Part shown: positions 1 to 5,616 of the stretch, one piece after another
Layout: each line of letters opens with the position of its first letter
Position numbering within the stretch: the stretch's first letter is position 1
DNA from: Scatosoma sp045645245
GTDB lineage: Bacteria; Bacillota; Clostridia; Christensenellales; Borkfalkiaceae
Assembly (NCBI GenBank): GCA_045645245.1
Contig: JAZRIK010000110.1
Span: 1-5,662 of the forward strand
DNA: 5,662 nt
Direction: 5' to 3'
Made by a program: the position numbers and the translations under genes
Notes under the pieces: generated by a model
Told to the model about the DNA's origin: nothing
Databases searched by the model: none
The model's input: only the letters and a program-made list of their open reading frames with translations

Positions 1-531
1 GTGTTGAAGCTGATGAATCGAAAGGGGACGAGGGAAAGCTATTTGGCATTGTTTAATAAACTGCGTGCGCGTATTCCGGGGATGGCGATTCGCTCCACCT
101 TTATTTCCGGTTTTCCTACGGAAACGGAAGAGGAATTCGAAGGAATGAAGGCATTCATTCGTGAGGCGAAACTCATTAACTGCGGATTTTTCGCCTACTC
201 TCGCGAACCGGATACGGGCGCCTACCGTATGAAACCGCAGATCCATCACGCCACTAAAAAACGCCGTGTACGCGCATTGTATGAAACGCAGGCAAAGATT
301 TCCTCGGAAATTCTTTCGCAATTCGTTGGCAAAGAAGTGGAGGTTTTGTGCGACGGCATCGATTATGAAAAAGGCTGTTTTGCGGGCAGAGCGTATTTCA
401 ACGCGCCCGACATCGACGGCAAAGTGTATTTCAACGCCGCAGAAGCGATGCAGGGCGAACGCTATCAAGTGCAAATTGAAAGCGCGGACGACTACGATTT
501 ATACGGAAAAACGGAGGATTACGAAGTATGA
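1..531 (+). CDS. rimO: Ribosomal protein S12 methylthiotransferase RimO, C-terminal part (5' end outside window)
   Basis: RimO is a radical-SAM enzyme with two iron-sulfur clusters that adds a methylthio group to a conserved aspartate of ribosomal protein S12. The frame is open from base 1. The initial GTG reads as an internal Val of the family motif VLKxMNR (residues 1-7 of the fragment), so the gene starts upstream and the window holds only the end of the radical-SAM barrel plus the TRAM domain. Visible motifs are SGFPTETEEEF (36-46), YSREPDTGAY (66-75) and the TRAM signature NAPDIDG (134-140). The SRE..T.AY and APDIDG forms fit RimO; the related tRNA enzyme MiaB usually has SPRPGTPA. The cluster-binding CxxxCxxC and the N-terminal UPF0004-type domain lie outside. 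The stop codon overlaps the pgsA start (ATGA, 528-531), which implies translational coupling. A related MTTase paralogue is possible but less likely. Confidence 0.93.
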   Translation: MLKLMNRKGTRESYLALFNKLRARIPGMAIRSTFISGFPTETEEEFEGMKAFIREAKLINCGFFAYSREPDTGAYRMKPQIHHATKKRRVRALYETQAKISSEILSQFVGKEVEVLCDGIDYEKGCFAGRAYFNAPDIDGKVYFNAAEAMQGERYQVQIESADDYDLYGKTEDYEV

Positions 532-1145
532 ACTTACCCAACAAAATTTCCATTACGAGAATTTGTATGATACCTATTTTCGTGCTTACATTCTTTTTAG
601 ACGGCGTACTGCCGTTTAACTACGGTATCGCGGCGATTATTTTCGTTGTTGCCGCTTGTACCGATTTTATCGACGGCTATATCGCGCGCTCGCGCGGGCT
701 CGTCACCAACCTTGGTAAGTTTTTAGACCCGATTGCGGACAAAGTACTTGTCGCAACGGCGATGATTTTGCTTTTGACGATGAAAGATAGCTTGTTCTCG
801 CTTTTTGGCAGCGCGCAAAACGCAATCTATATCGCAACGGCAGTCAGCGTTTGCATTATTTTGGCTCGCGAGCTGATTATCAGCGCATTTAGACAAATCG
901 CGGCGGCAAACGGAGTGGTGATGGCGGCTGAAAAACTCGGCAAATACAAAACCACCTTCCAAGACGTGTCCATTTTCGTACTCATTTTAGCGGCGGACGT
1001 TGCTGCGCCTGTCGAATATGCCGTTCCTTGGAACGTCTATGTGGCTTGGGCAGGGCTTGCGCTGTTTGCGGCGGCAACCGTGCTTACGGTATGGTCGGGG
1101 ATTGCTTACGTTTTGAAAAACAAACAAGTTTTGAAGGATAACTAA
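528..1145 (+). CDS. pgsA: CDP-diacylglycerol--glycerol-3-phosphate 3-phosphatidyltransferase (PgsA)
   Basis: PgsA is an integral membrane enzyme that transfers the phosphatidyl group from CDP-diacylglycerol to glycerol-3-phosphate, the committed step to phosphatidylglycerol and cardiolipin. The 205-residue product has the complete CDP-alcohol phosphatidyltransferase motif D-x2-DG-x2-AR-x8-G-x3-D-x3-D: D46, D49, G50, A53, R54, G63, D67, D71. These aspartates bind the catalytic metal. Further PgsA-like features are R114-E115 and GKYKT (138-142). Hydrophobic stretches near 12-24, 32-45, 72-86, 97-113, 143-160 and 170-195 fit a six-helix topology. Length is normal for the family. The ATG at 528 overlaps the rimO stop, and GGAGG at 513-517 sits 10 nt upstream, which supports this start. 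cinA follows after 20 nt. Assignment to PgsA rather than another CDP-alcohol transferase rests on these motifs and on the synteny with recA and rny. Confidence 0.95.
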   Translation: MNLPNKISITRICMIPIFVLTFFLDGVLPFNYGIAAIIFVVAACTDFIDGYIARSRGLVTNLGKFLDPIADKVLVATAMILLLTMKDSLFSLFGSAQNAIYIATAVSVCIILARELIISAFRQIAAANGVVMAAEKLGKYKTTFQDVSIFVLILAADVAAPVEYAVPWNVYVAWAGLALFAAATVLTVWSGIAYVLKNKQVLKDN

Positions 1146-1165
1146 TTTTAGGAGCTTATCTACTT

Positions 1166-2278
1166 ATGAACAATGCGTGCATCGTTTGGAATAACGGAAA
1201 TACCGCCTTTCGCGCGACGGAATACACGGCAATTTTAGACGTTTTCCGTTCGCTTGGCTATCCCGTGGGCGAAGTGCGCATTTTATTGCACGGGGACGAC
1301 CAAATTTTACTCGATACGGTTATTTCGCTCAAAAAAGCGTGCGAAAACGTACTCATTTTAACGGATAAATCAGAATGTAAATATTTGCAAACGCTGCTTA
1401 CGCAAAAGGGAATTTTAGACCAACAAACCGCCAACGTAAGTATGGACGAAAACGCAATTTTCACAAGCGGCAAGCAAAGCGTAATTTTATTAACGCTGGG
1501 CGATTTTACGCGCACGAAACAGTATATCGAAACGGTTTGCAATCAGCATTTACGGCAAAAATACGGCGATAGACGGGCAAAACTCACTATTCGCGCGGTC
1601 GGGGCAAGCCAAGCGCACGTGGAGCAACTCATTACGCAGGCAAAAACGTACGATAAGGGCAAAATGCAATATCAATACGCGCGCTCGTACGCGGAAGATA
1701 TTATCGAGATTTTCTACGACGAAAACACGCCGAAAATGCTTGTGGACGACGTGCTGCGGCTATTTGCCGAAGGGCTTGGCGATACCGTTTACGCGCTCGA
1801 CGACACACCCTTAAACGAACAGCTTATCAATCTTTTGAAGGTGCGCGGTAAAACGATTAGCGTAGCCGAATCGTTCACGGGCGGCGGAATAGCGAAAAAG
1901 CTCACGTCCGTATCAGGCGCAAGCGCGGTGTATTTTGAAGGTGTAAACACGTACAATGAGCTTTCCAAAATCAAGCGTTTGGGCGTGAGCGAATACACGC
2001 TTAAAACGGTGGGCGCAGTATCCGACCAAACGGCGTACGAAATGGCGTCGGGCTTAATTGCCACGGGCGATTGCGACGTATCCATTGCAACGACGGGCTT
2101 GGCGGGGCCGAATACGGACAAAAGTATGCTGCCTATCGGGCTTTGTTATATCGCCGTGGGTACGAAAGAACGCGTATTCGTTTATCGGTATAAGTTTGAC
2201 GGCTCGCGCGAAGAAATTACGCAAACGGCAATCAATTACGCGCTGTTCTTGGCGTATAAACAACTGAAAAATATGTAA
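1166..2278 (+). CDS. cinA: CinA-family protein: degenerate N-terminal MoCF-like domain plus C-terminal PncC (NMN amidohydrolase) domain
   Basis: The C-terminal part (about residues 218-368) is a recognisable CinA/PncC domain. It has AESFTGG at 234-240 (the family often has Cys where F237 stands), a GVxxYxxxxKxxxLGV stretch around 260-275, TGLAGP at 310-315 and a late GSREEI. PncC enzymes deamidate nicotinamide mononucleotide to nicotinate mononucleotide, recycling NMN released for example by NAD-dependent DNA ligase. Residues 1-150 align only loosely with the usual CinA MoCF-like/COG1058 domain. The expected GTELLxGxxxxTN and GGLGPTxDD motifs are not present; the corresponding places read NNGNTAFRATEY and LTDKSECK. 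The total of 370 residues is shorter than the roughly 410-420 usual for two-domain CinA. The PncC motifs suggest an active amidase; loss of N-terminal domain activity is inferred. AGGAG at 1150-1154 supports the ATG at 1166. The position between pgsA and recA is the classical cinA position in Bacillota. Confidence 0.87.
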   Translation: MNNACIVWNNGNTAFRATEYTAILDVFRSLGYPVGEVRILLHGDDQILLDTVISLKKACENVLILTDKSECKYLQTLLTQKGILDQQTANVSMDENAIFTSGKQSVILLTLGDFTRTKQYIETVCNQHLRQKYGDRRAKLTIRAVGASQAHVEQLITQAKTYDKGKMQYQYARSYAEDIIEIFYDENTPKMLVDDVLRLFAEGLGDTVYALDDTPLNEQLINLLKVRGKTISVAESFTGGGIAKKLTSVSGASAVYFEGVNTYNELSKIKRLGVSEYTLKTVGAVSDQTAYEMASGLIATGDCDVSIATTGLAGPNTDKSMLPIGLCYIAVGTKERVFVYRYKFDGSREEITQTAINYALFLAYKQLKNM

Positions 2279-2320
2279 AATAATAATATAGGAAAAAATA
2301 AACAGGAGATATATACAATT

Positions 2321-3346
2321 ATGGCAAACGAAAAGAATACGGAAAAAATGAAAGCGTTAGACGCCGTGCTTTTGCAAATTGAAAAGCAATACGGAAAGGG
2401 CTCGATTATGCGTCTTGGCGACGAAGCAGGTCAAACGGAAATCGAAGTAATTCCTTCCGGCTGCTTAACGCTGGATTTAGCGCTTGGCGTAGGCGGTTTC
2501 CCGCGCGGTAGAATTATCGAAATCTACGGCCCCGAATCTTCGGGTAAAACGACGGTTGCGCTGCACGCGGTAGCGGAAGCGCAAAAAATGGGCGGCGTAG
2601 CGGCGTTTATCGACGCTGAACACGCGCTCGACCCCGTTTATGCAAAGAAACTCGGCGTTAATTTGGACGATTTATACGTTTCCCAACCGGACACGGGCGA
2701 ACAAGCGCTCGACATTTGCGACGCGCTCGTTAGAAGCTCGGCGGTGGATATTATCGTCGTTGACTCGGTAGCAGCGCTCACGCCCAAAGCGGAAATCGAA
2801 GGGGATATGGGCGATACGCACGTGGGCTTGCAAGCGCGTTTGATGTCGCAGGCGCTTCGAAAATTAACGGCGATTGTCAACAAGTCGAAAACCTGCGTTA
2901 TCTTCATCAACCAACTGCGCGAAAAGGTTGGCGTAATGTTCGGCAACCCCGAAACTACTCCCGGCGGTAAAGCGCTCAAATTCTACGCAAGTATGCGTTT
3001 AGACGTGCGTAAAATGGACGTTTTGAAGGACGCCGACGGCGCGATGGGGAATAGAACGAAAGCGAAAGTAGTAAAAAATAAGCTTGCGCCCCCGTTCCGT
3101 CAAGCGGAATTCGACATCGTGTTCGGCGAAGGTATTTCGCAAGAGGGCTGTATTATCGATACGGGCGTTCAGTACGAAGTAATCCAAAAGAGCGGCTCAT
3201 TCTTTAGCTACAACGGCAGCAAGGTAGCGCAAGGCCGCGAAAAAATGCGCCTTTTCTTAAAGGAAAACCCCGAAATCCGCGCGGAAATCGACCAAAAAAT
3301 CCGTAAAGCGGCAAAGGGCGAAGCGGTAGAAACGACAGAAGAATAA
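2321..3346 (+). CDS. recA: Recombinase RecA
   Basis: RecA is the ATP-dependent DNA strand-exchange protein of homologous recombination; its filament on single-stranded DNA also triggers LexA self-cleavage. The 341-residue protein is full length (usual range about 340-355) and canonical. It shows an N-terminal helix and KQYGKGSIMRLG (22-33), Walker A GPESSGKT (70-77), the catalytic-site glutamate region DAEHALDP (98-105), Walker B IIVVDS (144-149), DNA-binding loop L1 around EGDMGDTHVGLQAR (160-173), loop L2 around NQLREKVGVMFGNPETTPGG (197-216) and signature ALKFYASMR (218-226). The C-terminus is acidic (VETTEE). No intein or frameshift is present. AGGAG at 2304-2308 lies 12 nt before the ATG. 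The 42-nt gap from cinA contains no convincing promoter and no CGAAC-N4-GTTCG type LexA site, so transcription from upstream is likely. recX does not follow; a terminator does. Confidence 0.99.
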   Translation: MANEKNTEKMKALDAVLLQIEKQYGKGSIMRLGDEAGQTEIEVIPSGCLTLDLALGVGGFPRGRIIEIYGPESSGKTTVALHAVAEAQKMGGVAAFIDAEHALDPVYAKKLGVNLDDLYVSQPDTGEQALDICDALVRSSAVDIIVVDSVAALTPKAEIEGDMGDTHVGLQARLMSQALRKLTAIVNKSKTCVIFINQLREKVGVMFGNPETTPGGKALKFYASMRLDVRKMDVLKDADGAMGNRTKAKVVKNKLAPPFRQAEFDIVFGEGISQEGCIIDTGVQYEVIQKSGSFFSYNGSKVAQGREKMRLFLKENPEIRAEIDQKIRKAAKGEAVETTEE

Positions 3347-3384
3347 GCCGACCTTTTATAACAACAAAGACGAATAAAAACAAC

Positions 3385-3417
3385 AAGCGAGAGCGTTTTA
3401 TACGCGCTCGCTTTTTC
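3385..3417 (+). terminator. Intrinsic terminator after recA
   Basis: The stem pairs AAGCGAG (3385-3391) with CTCGCTT (3407-3413). After one A-G mismatch (3392/3406) it continues with GCG (3393-3395) pairing CGC (3403-3405), closing a 7-nt loop TTTTATA. A T run at 3412-3416 follows directly. It lies 38 nt past the recA stop and closes the rimO-pgsA-cinA-recA unit, separating it from rny. Confidence 0.9.
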
Positions 3418-3462
3418 TATGAAATTATTTTCCAATATCGGCAAGTATTTTCTTTCAAACCA

Positions 3463-3491
3463 TTGACTTTTTTTTCGTTTTATTGTACAAT
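3463..3491 (+). promoter_or_regulatory. Sigma-A type promoter of rny
   Basis: The -35 box is TTGACT (3463-3468, 5/6 to consensus) and the -10 box is TACAAT (3486-3491, 5/6), with an ideal 17-nt T-rich spacer. Transcription would start near 3498, giving a leader of about 80 nt before rny. The -10 box lies inside a 12-bp perfect palindrome TATTGTACAATA (3481-3492), which could be an operator or chance. The leader has a small CGGG/CCCG hairpin (3518-3532) but no recognisable riboswitch. Confidence 0.8.
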
Positions 3492-3580
3492 AGAATGGAT
3501 AAAGAAAGTTATTAAGTCGGGTATTATTCCCGTTTGCATAATCGGTTTTATCAATATTAATTTTATACAGGAGGCACAAA

Positions 3581-5194
3581 ATGCACAACGTTAATTTGAG
3601 CGTCCTGTTTCTCGCAAGTATGCCTGTGGGCTTGGCGGTCGGTATTTCGATTGCCGCACTCGCTATCGGCGGGATTGTTGGCTTGTTATTTTATAAGAGC
3701 ACGGTTGAAAAACAAGTTGGCTCTGCAAAAGCGCAAGTAAGCAAAATCGTAAGCGACGCGGAAGCGGAAGCGGATCGTATCAGAGCGTACGGTAAAGAAG
3801 AAAGCAAAAGAGTTTTGAAAGAAGCTTTGCTGGAAGCAAAGGAACAGGATTTAAAATTAAGAAACGAATTCGAGCGCGAAACCAAGGAAAAGAAAGCGGA
3901 AATCCAACGTATGGAACAACGCGTGACGCAAAAAGAAGACGCACTCGAAAAGAAATCGGAAGCACTTGAACAACAAAAGAACAACCTTCATAAAAAGGAA
4001 GAAGAAGTGCAGGAGTTGAAGGAAAAACTCAGCTCGCAGCACGAATTGATGATTCAAGAGCTGGAAAAGGTAGCGCAGCTCACGCGCGACGAAGCGAAAC
4101 GTTTACTCACCGAAGAAATTTTGGAAACGGCTCGCCACGACGTAGCGTTGCAAGTGCGCAATATGGAACAACAAGCGAAAGAAGAAGCGGATATTAACGC
4201 GAAAAAGATTATCTCGCTCGCCATTCAAAAATGCGCGGCGGATCAAGCTTCGGAAATTACCGTTTCCGTCGTACCGCTTCCCGGCGACGATATGAAAGCG
4301 CGTATCATCGGTAGAGAAGGCAGAAACATTCGCGCACTCGAAAACGCAACGGGCATCGAGTTGATTATCGACGACACGCCCGAAGTAGTCATCTTGTCTG
4401 GGTTTGACCCCGTACGCCGCGAAATCGCGCGGTTATCGCTGGAAAAACTTATCAACGACGGCCGTAGCCACCCTGCAAGAATCGAAGAAACGGTGGAAAA
4501 AGTGACCCGTGAAATGGATTTGCAAATCAAAGAAGCGGGCGAAACGGCAGTATTTGAAGCAGGAATTTTCGGTTTACATCCCGAACTCATCAAGCTGATC
4601 GGTCGCTTGAAGTTTAGAACCAGCTACGGTCAAAACGTGTATAAGCATTCGATTGAAGTAGCTACGCTTGCAGGTCAAATGGCAGCGGAACTTGGGCTGG
4701 ACGTGAACTTTGCAAAGCGCGCGGGCTTGCTCCACGACATCGGTAAAGCGGTGGATCAAGAACAAGAAGGCACGCATATCCAAATCGGTGCAGATTTAGC
4801 GAAGAAATACAAAGAAAACGCGAACATCGTCAACGCCATTATGGCTCACCACGGCGACGTAGAACCCAAAACCATCGAAGCCGTGCTTATTCAAGCCGCC
4901 GACGCTATTTCAGGCGCTCGCCCCGGTGCAAGACGCGAAATGGGTACAAACTACGTTAAGCGTTTGGAAAAACTCGAAGAAATCGCATCGGGCTTCCGCG
5001 GCGTTGAAAAGAGTTATGCAATCCAAGCGGGTAGAGAAGTACGCGTAATCGTTAAACCCGACCAAGTAGATGACGCGCAAGCGTTGTTCTTGGCGAAAGA
5101 TATCGCGAAAAAGATTGAAACCGAGCTCGAATATCCCGGTCAAATCAAAGTAAACGTCATTCGCGAATTCCGCGGCGTCGAATACGCAAAATAA
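3581..5194 (+). CDS. rny: Ribonuclease Y (membrane-anchored endoribonuclease)
   Basis: RNase Y is the main decay-initiating endoribonuclease of many Bacillota and is anchored at the inner face of the membrane. The 537-residue product, close to the usual 520, has the full domain order. A hydrophobic N-terminal helix at about 15-38 (VGLAVGISIAALAIGG within it) is followed by a very charged coiled coil from about 40 to 220, rich in Lys, Glu and Gln. A KH RNA-binding domain follows, with GxxG as G244-REG247 in IIGREGRNIRALE. The HD domain has its metal-binding set visible: H356, H385-D386 in LLHDIGKA, H423-H424 in MAHHGD, and D441. The C-terminal extension is typical. AGGAGG at 3569-3574, 6 nt before the ATG, decides for 3581 over the internal ATG at codon 14. 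The gene has its own promoter and terminator. Location immediately after recA is common in this phylum. Confidence 0.98.
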   Translation: MHNVNLSVLFLASMPVGLAVGISIAALAIGGIVGLLFYKSTVEKQVGSAKAQVSKIVSDAEAEADRIRAYGKEESKRVLKEALLEAKEQDLKLRNEFERETKEKKAEIQRMEQRVTQKEDALEKKSEALEQQKNNLHKKEEEVQELKEKLSSQHELMIQELEKVAQLTRDEAKRLLTEEILETARHDVALQVRNMEQQAKEEADINAKKIISLAIQKCAADQASEITVSVVPLPGDDMKARIIGREGRNIRALENATGIELIIDDTPEVVILSGFDPVRREIARLSLEKLINDGRSHPARIEETVEKVTREMDLQIKEAGETAVFEAGIFGLHPELIKLIGRLKFRTSYGQNVYKHSIEVATLAGQMAAELGLDVNFAKRAGLLHDIGKAVDQEQEGTHIQIGADLAKKYKENANIVNAIMAHHGDVEPKTIEAVLIQAADAISGARPGARREMGTNYVKRLEKLEEIASGFRGVEKSYAIQAGREVRVIVKPDQVDDAQALFLAKDIAKKIETELEYPGQIKVNVIREFRGVEYAK

Positions 5195-5204
5195 GGTAAA
5201 AATC

Positions 5205-5244
5205 AAAGAAATTCTCTCAAAACAAACGAGAGAATTTCTTTTTT
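5205..5244 (+). terminator. Intrinsic terminator after rny
   Basis: A perfect 14-bp stem pairs 5205-5218 (AAAGAAATTCTCTC) with 5228-5241, with a 9-nt A-rich loop at 5219-5227. The 3' arm runs into a T tract at 5239-5244. The A-tract/T-tract symmetry means it could also work on the opposite strand, but no convergent gene is seen. Confidence 0.92.
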
Positions 5245-5295
5245 CATAATTTTCAGTAAAAACAAAATTTTTTTTGAAAAAGTCGGCTTTTTAAC

Positions 5296-5324
5296 TTGAC
5301 ATTTGTCGCGTTTTTCAATATAAT
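5296..5324 (+). promoter_or_regulatory. Full-consensus sigma-A promoter of the tRNA-Thr gene
   Basis: TTGACA at 5296-5301 and TATAAT at 5319-5324 both match the consensus 6/6 with a 17-nt spacer. Start of transcription is expected near 5331, leaving a leader of about 11 nt before the tRNA 5' end at 5342, as expected for a highly expressed stable RNA. Confidence 0.92.
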
Positions 5325-5341
5325 GTCATAGTAATCTATTT

Positions 5342-5417
<76 letters not shown>

Positions 5418-5446
5418 AAAGAACACCGCAGGGTGTTCTTTTTTTT
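5418..5446 (+). terminator. Intrinsic terminator directly after tRNA-Thr
   Basis: AAAGAACACC (5418-5427) pairs with GGTGTTCTTT (5432-5441) around the tetraloop GCAG (5428-5431), followed by T residues to 5446. The hairpin abuts the tRNA CCA end, so only a short trailer would need trimming. Confidence 0.93.
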
Positions 5447-5457
5447 CTATAAGGTCG

Positions 5458-5490
5458 TTGAACCGCCGACCAAGGTTGGCATAAGGACGC
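5458..5490 (-). pseudogene. Inverted tRNA-Thr fragment (variable loop/T arm, possibly part of anticodon arm)
   Basis: On the minus strand, 5471-5458 reads GGTCGGCGGTTCAA, an exact 14-nt copy of the tRNA variable loop, T-stem 5' strand and start of the T loop (5386-5399). Further upstream on the same strand, 5490-5483 reads GCGTCCTT, matching tRNA 5367-5374. The spacing between the two blocks is 11 nt in both the tRNA and this copy, although the spacer sequences differ. The 14-nt match is unlikely to be chance. The 8-nt block is weaker, because it also belongs to the palindromic segment at 5482-5518. The piece cannot form a functional tRNA: the GGACG anticodon-stem strand is absent. Confidence 0.6.
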
Positions 5491-5518
5491 TACGCTATTC
5501 CGTCGCTAACGCTCCTTA
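5482..5518. repeat. Imperfect palindrome with TAAGGA / TCCTTA ends, repeat-like intergenic element
   Basis: TAAGGA (5482-5487) is complementary to TCCTTA (5513-5518). Pairing continues inward as CG/CG, TA/TA and CG/CG interrupted by single bulges or mismatches, leaving a loop around CTATTCCGT. It is not followed by a T tract, so it is not a terminator. The form suggests a REP- or MITE-like element, but copy number cannot be seen from one window. One end abuts the duplicated tRNA 3' end at 5519. Confidence 0.4.
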
Positions 5519-5542
5519 CAAATCCGCCTAGTAGCTCCAAAA
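5519..5542 (+). repeat. Direct copy of the tRNA-Thr 3' end (T loop to CCA), att-like
   Basis: Positions 5519-5542 are identical over 24 nt to 5397-5420: the end of the T loop, the T-stem 3' strand, the acceptor 3' strand, discriminator, CCA and the next three A residues. The offset is 122 nt. No 5' tRNA half adjoins it in the same orientation, so it is a fragment and not a gene. Direct repeats of a tRNA 3' end starting in the T loop are what tyrosine-integrase elements leave at attL and attR; partial tandem duplication is the alternative. It is followed after two bases by a terminator, as a real tRNA 3' end would be. Confidence 0.85.
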
Positions 5543-5544
5543 AC

Positions 5545-5577
5545 GCGCCCACTCATTTATTGAGTGGGCGCATTTTT
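5545..5577 (+). terminator. Intrinsic terminator after the tRNA 3'-end copy
   Basis: A perfect 11-bp GC-rich stem, GCGCCCACTCA (5545-5555) with its complement at 5561-5571, closes a 5-nt loop TTTAT and is followed by A and five T residues (5573-5577). It follows the second CCA at nearly the distance expected for a tRNA terminator. It may therefore be the original terminator of the tRNA-Thr gene or of a lost second tRNA copy. Confidence 0.88.
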
Positions 5578-5616
5578 ATACGTTCATTCGAGGCGAATTT
5601 GTAAGGAGCATAAAAA

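Larger units (their letters stand above)
5511..5609. repeat. Inverted repeat (18/19) bracketing a terminator
   Basis: Arm 1 (5511-5529) begins GCTCCTTACAAATCCGCC. Arm 2 (5591-5609), read in reverse complement, is the same except for one T/C difference, giving 18 of 19 matches. The arms are separated by 61 nt containing the rest of the tRNA 3' copy and the hairpin at 5545-5571. Arm 1 overlaps the tRNA-derived repeat by 11 nt, so part of the arm identity is also similarity to the tRNA T arm. Arm 2 carries AAGGAG, used as a ribosome binding site by the ORF at 5617. Confidence 0.75.

Noticed and set aside
1..3. GTG at base 1 as the rimO start codon
   Set aside because: It encodes the Val of the internal family motif VLKxMNR, and about half of the enzyme, including the cluster-binding cysteines, must lie upstream.
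2249..2277. Promoter for recA within the 3' end of cinA (TTGGCG, 17-nt spacer, TATGTA)
   Set aside because: The -10 candidate matches the consensus at only three of six positions, which is not enough to call.
3518..3532. CGGG-CCCG hairpin in the rny leader as a riboswitch or attenuator
   Set aside because: A four-pair stem with a 7-nt loop, no conserved aptamer features, no T tract and no competing structure visible.
3208..3588. Minus-strand open frame of 126 codons across the recA end and the recA-rny gap
   Set aside because: It runs antisense through the recA 3' end, its terminator and the rny promoter, has no family resemblance, and shows no ribosome binding site suited to a gene.
3691..4057. 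Minus-strand Ser/Phe-rich open frames within rny
   Set aside because: They are antisense shadows of the Lys/Glu-rich coiled-coil coding region, whose composition gives long open Phe/Leu/Ser frames on the other strand.
5277..5292. AAAAAG-TCGG-CTTTTT hairpin as an extra terminator
   Set aside because: Only six mostly A-T pairs; it sits just upstream of the tRNA -35 box and after a much stronger terminator, so it is more likely AT-rich upstream promoter sequence.
5511..5609. Integron attC-like site formed by the inverted repeat
   Set aside because: The core-site consensus boxes and the spacing of attC sites are not present, and the centre is an ordinary intrinsic terminator.
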